Positions 36,739 to 56,151 of a stretch of 64,000 bases of DNA are shown here, in pieces. Within the stretch, counting starts at the first letter, position 1. Every line of letters starts with the position of its first letter. The notes below the pieces were generated by a model that saw nothing but the letters and a program-made list of their open reading frames with translations, had not been told where the DNA came from and searched no databases. The translations under genes and the position numbers were made by a program. Origin of the DNA: Babylonia areolata. Lineage: Eukaryota; Mollusca; Gastropoda; Neogastropoda; Buccinidae. The DNA lies in assembly GCF_041734735.1 (NCBI RefSeq), contig NC_134895.1, positions 18,080,025 to 18,144,024 of the forward strand. Reading direction: 5' to 3'.

Positions 36739-38931
36739 ATGGCACAGTGCAAAGTTATCACCCCTCAGTTCCAGAAGTAAGTGTGAATATCTATCTATCT
36801 ATATCTATAATATGTGTGTGTGTGTGTGTGTGTGTAAATAAAAAATCTTTCCTCCTTATGTACACATTATTCATTGTCCCTTACACTTTGTCCCTTACAC
36901 TGAATACAAGATCAACGTCACTCTTCCAAGAATTGATCCTTACAAGTCTAGCCCTATTTACTCATGTGTTTGTTTATGGAAAGGCATATTGTCTTCATTT
37001 AATGTGCACACAAGCTCAAATGTTTTAAAGAAAAAATGCTGTGCATATCTCATGGACAGGTTTGCAGACAGCACCACGTTATAGTGTTTCTTGCCATTCA
37101 TGTTTGTATGTATTTGCTTATGTATGTCTGTGTGTGTATGTTTTTCATTTATTTATTGCGCATGCAGTGTATGTGTACATTTTGAATGTCAAGTTTGTTT
37201 TATATTTGTGTGAGTATACTTGCTTTTTTCTTATTCAGAAATAATCTTTTATTATTTTGAATTGTACATATCTTGTCTTTTATTACCTGAGGGCTGATGA
37301 AAAGAAGTATGCATGTTTATTCCACTTCCTCATTAAACAAATTTCTTATAATTATTATCATTCTCTCTCTCTCTCTCTCTCTCTTCTATGTAGTGTACCC
37401 AAATGTCATATATGTACTTCAGCAACCTTTTGTTATTTCAGTGAATATTTTCATTTCTTTTTCTTTTTTCCCCCTGAGGGCTGGATGTAAAAAAACTTAT
37501 GTTATGCATGCTTATTCCACTTTCCTCATTAAAAGACAGAATCTGCTGATTCCATTTATATGAGAATAGAAAAAACTGAACGTACACAGAGACAGAAAGA
37601 TTATTTCCCCCTGCATTCCAGACACTGCACACATCAGCTGACTCAAGTATATACTGGAGAGCAGCTGTCACTATTGCTGACATGAGTTTATCTTGACTAC
37701 TGGCATCTTTTTTAGTGTGATCCTTTCATGTTGAACATGTATTTTAGTTAGATCATGTCAGAAACAGAAAATACGTTGTTGGTTTTATTGGCTTTCAGTA
37801 CTGATTAATATGCCAAAAATTATTTTCAGTATAGGATATTAAAAGAGCTGATTGATAAATGAATAAGTGCATTTCTGAATGAAACATATATATCAATGAA
37901 CAAAACTGTATATTGCTGCATCTCAGTCCACATGCTTTGATATAGATCTCCTCAAAACTGAAACTGTATGAAGCATACACAAATGCAGCCTTTGATTTAC
38001 AGACCCCAGATTCAGACTGCAGCCTGTGCAAGCGAAGAAGACTTCAAGTCAGCTGTAATCTTCAAAGAAATTGCCAAACGTCTGGAAGAGGTTTGATACA
38101 TACAGACACACACACACACACATATATATATACATATATATGTGTGTGTGTGTGTGTGTGTGAAATTTTTACGTGCAAAGGCCTTGGCTTTAGCTGTGGC
38201 AGTCTTTCAGTCTTACGTTCAGATTTTCATTCAACCACTTTCTTTTGAAGGGGACTGAATCTTACTACGTACAGCTAACATCAGTGATGCTGCAAATCAG
38301 ATTATTATTTTATATTTGATAATGACAGTTTCAGGAAATAACTCTCATGCATTGTTTTGGATATGAAGTATTGGAAGAGAAGACATAGTTTTGATCATTT
38401 GTATTTGGAGCACATAATACTGCCATTTGATCATTTTTATTTGGAGCACATAGTACTGCCATTTGGACAGACATGAAGCTTCATGGGAACATACAGTTAT
38501 ACTGTGATGCAACAGACACAAGGCAATCTGGCCAAAAACGCGAAATGTTAGCATTTCTTGATGTACATATGCACTGAGATACATTGCCAAAATAACATAA
38601 ACATGCAGAACAATTAGAGTCAGTGGCTGTGGCTGAACAAATGAACAAACCATTTTGTTCTCCGGCAGGATGGCAGAAACATTGTGCAGAAGATAAAGGG
38701 CGTATTTGCCTTCAAGGTCAAGGGTGCAGGGGGCAAAGAGGCTGTGTGGATTGTGAACACCAAAACTGACAAAGGTTCTGTCACGTTTGGAGGCAAAGGT
38801 GAGAGTTCTATCCTGAATATGCATGAAACTGTATTGTGTTGTGCTGAACCACTTTGTCCTTTATTCATATCATGGTAATTTTCTTCATCACTATCAGCTA
38901 CTGCCCCTTCAGCCCCATTGTTTTGCCTTCA

Positions 38932-38967
<36 letters not shown>

Positions 38968-40603
38968 CGGGCATGCGTGTGCGTGTGTGTGTGTTTGTTG
39001 CGTGGATGCAAATTTGAGTGTGTGAATAATTATGAAAGAAAATTTTTGAATACATGTTGAATATATGATCTTTGTATTAATCTTCTAAAAAGAACTTTTA
39101 AAAATTCTGAGAAGAATTGCACACTAACACCACCAGTGGCATTTTGTTTTTAAAATATTTATTTATATATATTAATTGATCAACTGAACAAATATGTTTA
39201 CAAACATGCCTCAAGCAAATTAAAGGCATTCTCATGTCCATTAACATTTTTATGACAGTATTTAGGTTTCATAATCCATTCCTGCCTCTCCATCTACACG
39301 AAGAATCACCTGAAGTGTCCAGTTGATTTATTCATGATTTTTTTTTCCCCCCAGATAAGGCAGACACTACCATCACAATGAGCGATGGAGATTTGGTGAA
39401 CTTGATGACTGGAAAGCTTAACCCACAAACCGTAAGTGGTATGCTTGTGTTGTTCTTGCCATGGTCAGTTTTTGGTACATTTTACTCTTTTGATTATTAC
39501 TTTCTTCAGAGGAGGCTACAGTGGTAGAAACGGATGGATGAAAGTATGGGAAAGAAAAGACCAGTAGTGGTTAATCAAAGATTCGTGATTTCCAAAAACA
39601 GAAGTTATAAAAAGTCTCCTAATTTGTTTAGGGAAATATATATATGGGCGTGAGAACTGGCAGGATATGAAGAAAGAATCTGCTTTGCTTTTTCTGCCTT
39701 TATTTTTCTTAAGTACAAGTAAAAGAGGTTTGAAAAGTGATTAAATATTCACTGTAGAATAATACCTTGCACATGTAGAGTTAATACAAAAAATTATTTG
39801 AGAATCATTAATTCTTTTTTTTTTAGGGGCTGTGATACTGGGGGAGAGATGGGGATGTGGGTGTATCATTAATGTAACCACTAGAAGATGGAAGGGAAGA
39901 GAAGACAAAGAAAAAGAAAAAAAAGGCAGGAGAAACAAGAGAGCTACAGAGGAGACAAAACTTTCTGGATAAAATTTCTAAAAGGGTGGATTCACTGAAG
40001 TGAAAAAGAAAAGAAAAAGAAAAGAAAAGAAACGTAATTGCTTAATAATGTATAATGTCCATGATTCTGATTCAGAAAATTGATTGTGACTTCCTAAATG
40101 TTGCTTAATAATGTATGATGTCCATGATTCTGATTCAGAAAATTGATTGTGACTGCCTAAATGTTGCTTAATAATGTATGATGTCCATGATTCTGATTCA
40201 GAAAATTGATTGTGACTGCCTAAATGTTGCTTAATAATGTATGATGTCCATGATTCTGATTCAGAAAATTGATTGTGATTGCCTAAATGGCAAGTTAAAA
40301 ACAGTTGATCATTTACACCACCACTGCAGATCAATACTAGGGAAGGTTGGAGCTGAAACCCATGAAGGCAGAAAAACAAAAAATCATAATGCATAAGTTT
40401 TCACTGCAGATGTTTTAAGCTAAAAAAAAAATGTCTTGAAACAATTCATGCTTAAAATATCACAGAACACTTCACTGGATGATAATTCAGTTTTTACATT
40501 TGTATTGCAGGCTTTCTTCCAAGGGAAGCTGAAGATTGGGGGAAACATGGGACTTGCAATGAAACTGAAGGAACTCCAGCCTTCCACTGGATCCAAACTG
40601 TAA
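36739..40603 (+). CDS. SCP2: Sterol carrier protein 2 (non-specific lipid-transfer protein), complete
   Basis: It binds and transfers sterols, phospholipids and fatty acyl-CoAs in peroxisomes. Coding exons: 36739-36776, 38003-38090, 38669-38798, 39355-39431 and 40511-40603 (stop TAA 40601-40603); phases 2, 0, 1 and 0 agree at every join. The 141-residue product matches the roughly 143-residue vertebrate pre-SCP2. It has an N-terminal prepiece from [13 protein letters not shown], then [67 protein letters not shown] and NMGLAMKL. The C-terminal SKL is a canonical PTS1. No thiolase domain is seen, so this is stand-alone SCP2 and not SCPx, unless an upstream alternative start exists. The exon opens at an acceptor (36704-36705), and the 33 bases before ATG have no in-frame stop, so the start rests on family length. 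Confidence 0.93.
40039..40290 (+). repeat. 63-bp minisatellite, four copies, in SCP2 intron 4
   Basis: The unit begins TTGCTTAATAATGTATGATG and recurs at exactly 63-base steps (40041, 40104, 40167 and 40230 for one landmark base), with one or two differences per copy. Because 63 is a multiple of three, the minus strand shows a repeated 21-codon frame, but it is intronic and not a gene. Confidence 0.9.
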
Positions 40604-40710
40604 AGTGGAGTCATCTTTCAGAGCCAGTCCCTGTTTTTGCCAGTGTAAATGTGTTATGTGTGTTCATTATCAAAGAACTATGCAGAATATGAGCTGCCAA
40701 CCTGTTGATG

Positions 40711-40716
40711 AATAAA
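40711..40716 (+). terminator. SCP2 polyadenylation signal
   Basis: AATAAA lies 108 bases past the SCP2 stop and is followed by GT-rich sequence (GTGTGTGTGTGTGTAG), a plausible downstream element. A second AATAAA occurs at 40954-40959. Confidence 0.7.
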
Positions 40717-41599
40717 GTCAGTGGCTGGGTAAATGCTTTGAGCTCTGTGTGTGTGTGTGTAGTCTGTGTGTGTGTGTGTGTGGTCTTGGGGTGTGTGTGT
40801 AAGAAAGAGAGAGAGAGAAGAGATGTGATGAGAAGCTAAAGTGATCCTGCATCTATCACCGAGAACCATGAGAACAAAAAGTTTTTCATGTGCAGGTCAC
40901 AAGCTTTCAGTTCTGTCACAGAAGTGTCACTTGAGCAAATTATGGGAAGGTCAAATAAATTTTTTTTATTTAGTTACTTGTTTGTATCTTTCCTTCTTCA
41001 CAAGCGTTTAGCTTTTTTTTTTCTCAAACTGTTTTCAAAAAATGGTTAATGGAATCTTTGATGTTACAAACATTTGGCTCTGGCATAGAAGCATGACAAG
41101 AAAATATTTGTGTGTGTGTGTGTGTGTGTGTGTGCGCACATGCATGTTAGTTCATACATGCACGTCTGCCACGACATTAGATCTTTGAAGAAGTGTGTTG
41201 TACATGCTGGTCACAGCATTTATCCAGAGGAACTTCATCCTAGTTTGGTACTTTAATATTTCATTTTACCTCGAGGTCCAGATTTAACATTTACAAAAAA
41301 ATGTTTGGAATGTTTATTAATAATACAATGTGATTAGTTGGCAGAATCTGTTATCAATAGTGTTATGTCTGAGGTATTCAGTGAATTTTAAATCAAGAGC
41401 ATCAAAATAAAAGAACAATTTTCCTGATAAACAACACACACACACACACACGCACGCGCACACACAAACGCACAAGAAAATTGAAAAAAAAACCCAACAA
41501 TTTATAACAGACAGGCACCATAACCAAATAATTAGTGTCAAATTTAAATCCAAGAGACTGGAGTTTGATACCAGCAACCTAGTGAGTAACAGATGGCTA

Positions 41600-41890
41600 T
41601 TTTTTTTATATTCTCTCGGGTCAACTTAGTGTGTAGACCAGCTATTTCCTTTGTGTGTATCTTATAATATACACATGCAAAGATCAAACATGTATGTTAA
41701 AGATCCCACAATCCATGTCAGTGTTTGATGAGTTCTGAAAACATGAACATACCCAGCATGCACACACCGGAAACTGATGTATTCAAGTAGGGTTTCTTAC
41801 ATGGCGAGGTAAAAATATCCTTGTACAAAAAGAGCCAGTCTATATAAATAAACTGGAACTGCAGCCCATAACACATAAGATGGAAAACAG
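41600..41890 (+). mobile_element. SINE body fragment (family of 47.1-47.7 kb)
   Basis: Ordered blocks: TCGGGTCAACTTAGTGTG, GCAAAGATCAAACATGTATG, CCATGTCAGTGTTTGATG, CAGCATGCACACACCGG, TTACATGGCGAGGTAAAAAT and AACTGGAACTGCAGCCCATA. It lies in the space between the convergent SCP2 and FAM151 genes. Confidence 0.65.
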
Positions 41891-42323
41891 CATCAAGTAA
41901 ATTATTTATTGAATACTTTTTTACTAACACCTGGAATGGTACTGTAAACTAAGTACTGGTAAAACATAATGAAAAATGTAACAGAATGAAATTGGAGAAC
42001 ATTAAAATCTTCATTGTCAACATGAATCTGGCATGTGAATGTTTGACAAAGAATGCAAAATTAAAGAACTATGTAAACTCAAATAACTTTTCAAAAGATG
42101 CAAAATAAAATACAATTTACTACAATCAGCTGTTACATGTATTTTAAAACTATACAAATGATAACAATAACAATGAAACATTTCTATAACACTAAACTGA
42201 AACAAAATACAAAACCTTTTATTTCAGGAGGGTAGTGAACCGAACACAAATGCTGTTTTACATCCAGCCATGGAGGGCAAAAAATAAAACTAATGAACAA
42301 ACAAAAGAAACATGACATGGCCA

Positions 42324-42363
<40 letters not shown>

Positions 42364-43189
42364 TCCTGACGCAAAACACTGTTCTTGATCTATCTGAAGC
42401 TGACACATTACCCATCTCACAAAAAGTTATCAAAACATAAATTTGTGAAGATATAAAAACTTAAATGAAATAATGTCAATGACAGATACCAAAGTACCTT
42501 TATTATATACATATCATGCTGTTTTAGTCCTACATTAAACACAAAAATTAAAAGCAAAATAAATACTGCTGAGCTACAGCAATATGCTGTGACAAGTGCA
42601 CTTTTCTATATCTTTTCGTGTTACTGCATGTGTGATATATTTTTTTTCCAAACAAGCTATTTCTGTTAAAACAATACAAATATATAAATCACAGCAACAA
42701 GAAAAAACTGCATACTATGTGCAAAAAAGCAAGACTCTGGACACATTTTATCGCACTTAAAGTACATAAACCACACACACACACACACAAACACTTACAC
42801 ACAATTTGATTGACACTGACAAACATGTCATACATACACACATATGCGCGCAAATACACACATTTTCTTATTTTCAAAGCACACAACTGTGATTTAACAG
42901 TCACCAAATTCAAATTACTGAAACAAATGGAATGGCACTGTCTTTGGTGGAAGGTTACCATACTGAGTTTACAATGTTTAATCTGTTCAGTGTTTTGCTG
43001 TCTGTCTGTTCTGTGTGTGGCACATTCTTGGCTCCGGGACCTTTTCCAGCATGGAATAAATTATCTTTGTGTTTCACATTCCTTCCACCACTGTTGTGAT
43101 GTGTGCATGTTATGTATGTTAAATGAAAGGTCTATATGGACTTGGAGCTTCCTTTTGGGGGGGAAGTCCTCTACATGTGTGCGTATATG

Positions 43190-43229
<40 letters not shown>

Positions 43230-44009
43230 GTGTGTGTGTGTGTGTATGAACAAGCGTGTGCATACATTTGAGTATGTGTACATATCCTTTATCTGCAACT
43301 GCATTTTTGGGGAAACATACATGTAAGATAATCCAAAATTACTCTGATGAAAAAAAACACCCCCCCCCCAAAAAAAAAAAAAAACTGGCTCAACTTAACA
43401 TAAATTTTCTTAGTACATCAAGACTTCTGACAACAGTCTCAACACATCTGACATTGCATATTATTGATAATGCTCTCACAGTAACTGTGCTCTTGTGAAA
43501 AAATCAGCTCTCATATATTTTCAGTCCCACTCCCTCCTGCCCCACCCCAAGTTCCCTATAGCCCTCCCTTTCTCCCGACCATTTCCGATTCCCACTCTTC
43601 TTTTTCTTCTTTCTTATTTTTAAACCCTTTACTGCTGCTGCCTAGTATGCTTTCTGTGCAGGGCAGTCATCTCATTGAAAGAAGACTGAATGTACAGGTC
43701 AGGGGGTCTGTCATCAATCTGTGTTTGGACTTCTTCTTCGGATTGCATTACTTTTTAACGAAATCAGTTTAACATTAATGAATACGCAAAAAGTAAATAA
43801 ATAACTGCATTTCAAACTCATGCCACATTGATATCATTTCACAAAGATTCAGCAGTCAAGGGGTTAATAAGAACATTATTTCCTGTAGTTAAGAGATGTT
43901 GTTTCTCTCCTTTGTAAACACCAAATCTCAGGATATGCAGTCTGAACCTTTTGCAATTTGATTTAGAGCAGATTAATATAACACTGGAGAAAAAACAAAA
44001 CAAGTTTCT
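41891..44009. other. Intergenic / FAM151 3' flank
   Basis: No coding region. Minus-strand AATAAA candidates for FAM151 lie at 42223-42218 and 42504-42499. (AC)n and (GT)n microsatellites occur at 42329-42361, 42773-42788 and 43190-43244. A C10/A14 run lies near 43361-43384. Confidence 0.4.
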
Positions 44010-44113
44010 AATCAGTAAAAAAAACAACCTTCAATCAATGGTTGCAGTTACATCATATGTTCGACACTGTAATCAGTAAAAAAAACAACAACACCTTCAA
44101 TCAATGGTTGCAG

Positions 44114-44135
<22 letters not shown>
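44010..44135 (-). repeat. Tandem duplication of the FAM151 coding end
   Basis: Segment 44071-44135, which carries the last codons and stop of FAM151, is repeated with few changes at 44010-44070 in the 3' UTR. Both hold AATCAGTAAAAAAAACAAC, then CAATCAATGGTTGCAGTTAC and ATCATATGTT(T/C)GACACT. Confidence 0.9.
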
Positions 44136-50264
<6,129 letters not shown>

Positions 50265-50479
50265 GTTGATTTTTGGTGATGCACAAAACAAATCTAATAA
50301 GGGGAGGCAATGCTGAAGCTGGTTCCACCCCCACCCCCGTCTCCTTTCCCAATGCTCTAAATATTAACCGAAAATACCCCAAATCATTTCTGGGGAGTTA
50401 AAACCTTCACGTAATCTCCGCATAGCCTGTCGGACTTTATTGAACCACAATACAAAACAAAACAAATCTGTCCCAAATC

Positions 50480-52140
<1,661 letters not shown>

Positions 52141-52194
52141 ACGTCCCGCTCAACTTGATCTCACCCCACCCTATTTCAAGGATGAATAACAGTG

Positions 52195-52245
<51 letters not shown>
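52195..52245 (+). repeat. (GT)n microsatellite
   Basis: An uninterrupted GT run of nearly 50 bases, followed at 52318-52392 by CAA/AAC-rich low-complexity sequence. The frames overlapping it are artefacts. Confidence 0.95.
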
Positions 52246-52399
52246 CTTCTGTTTGATGCCTAGGGTCAAAACGTTGGCCATTATCGGCATGTTGGCGGTG
52301 GGTGCTGGTTCGAAAAACAAAACAAAACAACAACAACAGCAACAAAACAAAGCAAGCAAACAAACAAACAAACAACAACAACAACAACAAAACACAAAA

Positions 52400-54860
52400 A
52401 GGGGGTGGTGGGGTGGGGGAGAGGGGGTGGATGGGATAGGTGGGTTGTCACAAAGCAGTGGGTCTGGATCTGGATGGATACATTCCTGAACTAAGCCAAG
52501 ATTGACTACAACTGCAGCATGGGTCAGCAGAATGGCACCTTCTGAGAGAATAGTGTCAAGGGTTGGGTCATCGATAGTCTCATGGGGCAGGATTTTCCAG
52601 TCAAGTAGGCTGCTGTCCGTGGGAAGAAGGCGTTCGTTCACTGCCAGCGATCATGTCGCAGGCTTGCGTGTGGGATCTTCTGGTAGCACTTTGCTGTTGT
52701 TGGCAGAGGTGTGAGCGCCCTAGTTTTGCAAGTCTGCTGCTGATCTTAAAAGAATGGAAAGTCTGCCCCTAACTACGCCGCCGGTTCCAGGCCGGTTTCC
52801 CACTGCAGTGCTTGCAGTAGCTCAATCGGTGGCGCTGATTGTCCTCGGATTTTTCACGTGAAGACAAACCGCGCTGCTCTCCGTAGAACTGCTTTCACTG
52901 CTTCTTTCCTTTGCACTGGCAGTGGGGTCCGCCCCGGCATGCAATACGGCTCGCGTATTTGAGGATAGAGATGACTTGCCTTGAACTTGTGGGCCGGCGC
53001 TGGAGTGTCGGTCAGCTCGATGCCTCCCTCAGCCGGATTTTTCGCTGAGAAAGCTGCCAACTGAAGTGTCCTGTTTGCTTTGGTCACTATATACCGGCTG
53101 TCGATACGTTAGGTCAAAGCGGAGATTTGACTGGAGCCTGTCGTGTGTGATGCCAATAAGGTATTTTTCGGTGGACGTCACTGGTTCCAGAAGGTGCCGT
53201 GACCGGCGCCCAGGTGGTACTGACTGACGAGGGTTGGCTATTTTTCCTCATGGTGCACGTCCGGAGTTAGGAAACTGCACTTTTCATCCGTCGGCTGGGA
53301 CTGATGGAATTGTATCTTGTGCCATTCCGACTTTCTCCCTGGCCTCGAGTCAGTCTCAGTTGACTCGAGAGGTCGGCTTGCATGGTGTCACTGATGGTCG
53401 CTGAGGGCAATAATACGGACCCATCTGTTTTTCAGTCTTCATGGTGCACGTCCGACGTAGTCCGACTGAGTTAGAACACTGCACTTTTCAGGACTGATGG
53501 AATTGCATCTCCCATTAGTTCTGACTCAGTTTCTCCCTCACTGCTGAGTTGTCCGTCGAGTCTTGACTTCGTCGAGAGGTCGGCCGGCTTGCATGATGTC
53601 ATGGTCGCTACTTCCGGAGGGCAGCCGTGATGGACTCTGACCCGTTTGTCTGTAAAGGACCGTGTCATATGCAAAGAGGCCGCGGACAAGAGATGTCACT
53701 TCAGTTGCCGAAATACTAGGTCACAAATGCAGACTGCCACTGAGGAACACTGAGGCCCGACACGGACCTAGTTACTGAACCATGAGGTACTGGTTGCCTG
53801 ATCTGCCATGTGTGTACCCAGACCTTTAGCCGTCCTACGCCGGGTCACCACGGCCTGCTTTTGTTCTTCTGTGGCCGTCAAGGAAGTTTGAAGCTCACTC
53901 TAAATCCACTGAACTGGTGGCATTATGATGCTGTAGTGAGTCAAGCTTGTGCAGGAGAAGGCCGGGGTGGTTCACTTGAATACTTTGGTGAAGTTCATCA
54001 CCGTACATGACATCACTCAACTGATCTGGCCCCTGGCCTCTCCGGCCTCATTGTTGGCAGTCAGCTCATCCAAAAACTCGAGAAGTTTCGTCTCGCAGGA
54101 GCGGTGTCGGCGAAGCCCGTGTTGTTCCTTGCCCAGAATATATAGCTTCCATTGAGGTGGGTCCGGTCGATGACTGACGAGCTGGCTCAGTGATGTGTTC
54201 CACTAAGAACTGACCTCAGTTGCAGAGCGGCACACAACCAAGAGATACGACTGGGCGGTATCCATGATGGCTGCATGGATTCTTGTGTTCGCCTTTTTTT
54301 CCAGTCATCCAAGACCTGAAATGAGTCAAGGGAACACTGCCGGATAGATCCGTGTCAGTCATGGGGTTCACGTCTAGGGCCGCATTCCCTGGGGACCCAA
54401 TTGTGACGGCAGCGTCAGTAAAACCATCGAATGGTGGCCTTGGCTGGGTTGAGTCCAGCTTGGAGCTTGTGTACGCCAGTTTCAGTGATGGTGCTATTAG
54501 CCATAACTGGGTATTCATCCCCGCTGCCCTGCATCGTACACTTCTGCTCCGCCGGCCGTGAATTTGACCCCGTCGCTGAAGTGAGGACGGGATGTCAGTC
54601 GAAGTTTGCCTTGAGAGCTTCAGCCTTTGCTTCCAGTCAAGTTGGGATCAGTGATCAGGCTACCCTGAACTTTGAGAGGGGCTGATCTGGAGTTCTAAGA
54701 CTTCTGGTGCTTAATGCATGAGTCAGAAGCGTTTGGTACAGGGTTTTGTGTCTTCTTCCGTGTTCTCAGTCGACTGGAGTTGCTGTGTGTGATTGTGCCA
54801 TCAACTCAGAACCAAAACTCACTATGATTCGAATGGGAACGAGATGCCGCCATCGTATCA
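52400..54860. other. Unassigned 2.4 kb region, GC-richer than its surroundings
   Basis: No protein domain or convincing exon was found on either strand. An internal diverged duplication pairs about 53245-53410 with 53440-53625: ATGGTGCACGTCCG, ACTGCACTTTTCA, GACTGATGGAATTG, CTCCCT, TCGAGAGGTCGGC and TGGTCGCT..GAGGGC. Minus-strand readings such as AVTIGSPGNAALDVNPMTD (about 54340-54420) are open but unmatched to any family I recognise. The abrupt change in composition and the flanking LINE suggest a dispersed element or an old insertion; that is only a suggestion. Confidence 0.35.
54724..54810 (-). repeat. Left arm of an 87-bp perfect inverted repeat
   Basis: This is the exact reverse complement of 55732-55818. 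Landmarks on + are GGTACAGGGTTTTGTGTC and CAGTCGACTGGAGTTGC. The arms are 921 bases apart. The right arm lies inside a LINE, between a (TA)n run and the RT region. Confidence 0.95.
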
Positions 54861-55450
54861 TGTTAGTAGTAGTAGTGTATGTACTGGCAGTTTCACTGCC
54901 TAGGCCTCACGGCCTTTTTTTTTCTTTTTTTTTTTTCTACGAGTCAAGTTTTATGTCCCCTTCAATATCTGTTTCCTTTTATTTGTGGGATACACATACG
55001 TTTTCATTTACTGTTATTCATTCGTCAAAGTCAATAACTTTATCTTTTAGATCGATTTTCATGTCAAGGAGATTTTTGTAAACCGTTAATATTTAAGTTT
55101 GTGCACGTTCAATAGGTAGTGCATTCCATATTTGTACAATTCTATTAGCCGATGAATTCATTTTTACTGAGGTCACAGTGCTCTTTACAAATCTTATTGA
55201 ATTTCTTGTACTCTCATAATCTGACATTCTAAAAATATTATCTAAATTGACTTCATTATAGCAATTTTAGTAACATTTTTGTAAGTTTCCGGGCGTCGAT
55301 CAAATCTCCTCTTAGCGGCCTTCTACTGACCCTTTAATGAATGCAGATTTAAGTATGGAAGTCTCTGTTGATAGCTCATAGATTTGCATTCGTTTAATAA
55401 CTTAGTTGCTCTTCTCTGTACCCTTTCTATAGCTATAGATTGTCTCTTGA

Positions 55451-55681
55451 CAAGTATTGTGGATCTGGTATTAGTAAATGAAAACAATTTAGTATCAGGT
55501 ATCAGCCACTTAGATCCCCTGGGAAAGAGTGACCATGATATGTTGGTTTTTCAGTTCCACATTTCATTGATGAATGAGAGAAATGATAAACTTAATAAAG
55601 TGGACTGGGCATCAATGGATTGGGATGGAAAAGACGTAAACCAGTGCTGGAATAACTTAAAGACTATACTTCACAAAACTA

Positions 55682-55734
<53 letters not shown>

Positions 55735-56061
55735 GAGTTGATGGCACAATCACACACAGCAACTCCAGTCGACTGAGAACACGGAAGAAGACACAAAACC
55801 CTGTACCAAACGCTTCTGGAGAAAGCTCCAGGTCGGGAAACGTTGATATTTGTGACTTAAGATCGAGTCACTCCATTGGCAGTAGAAAAGAAGTTGCATG
55901 CCTTAGACCCCTACAAAGCACAAGGACGAGACAAAATACCCTCAAGAATATTAAATTAAAGGAATTGAGCAGAGAGTTAGCTCTTCCTTTGAGTATGATT
56001 TATAATAAATCACTTGAATCTGCTTGCCTACCGAAAGATTGGAAAATGGCTGAGGTAACAG

Positions 56062-56151
<90 letters not shown>

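Noticed and set aside
39978-40394. Minus-strand 138-codon frame with a 21-residue repeat
   Set aside because: It is the translation of a 63-bp minisatellite inside an SCP2 intron; the unit is a multiple of three, so the open frame is incidental.
55384-55776. Possible host nuclease gene
   Set aside because: The GKSDHDML..F endonuclease end leads straight into RT motifs of the nested LINE.
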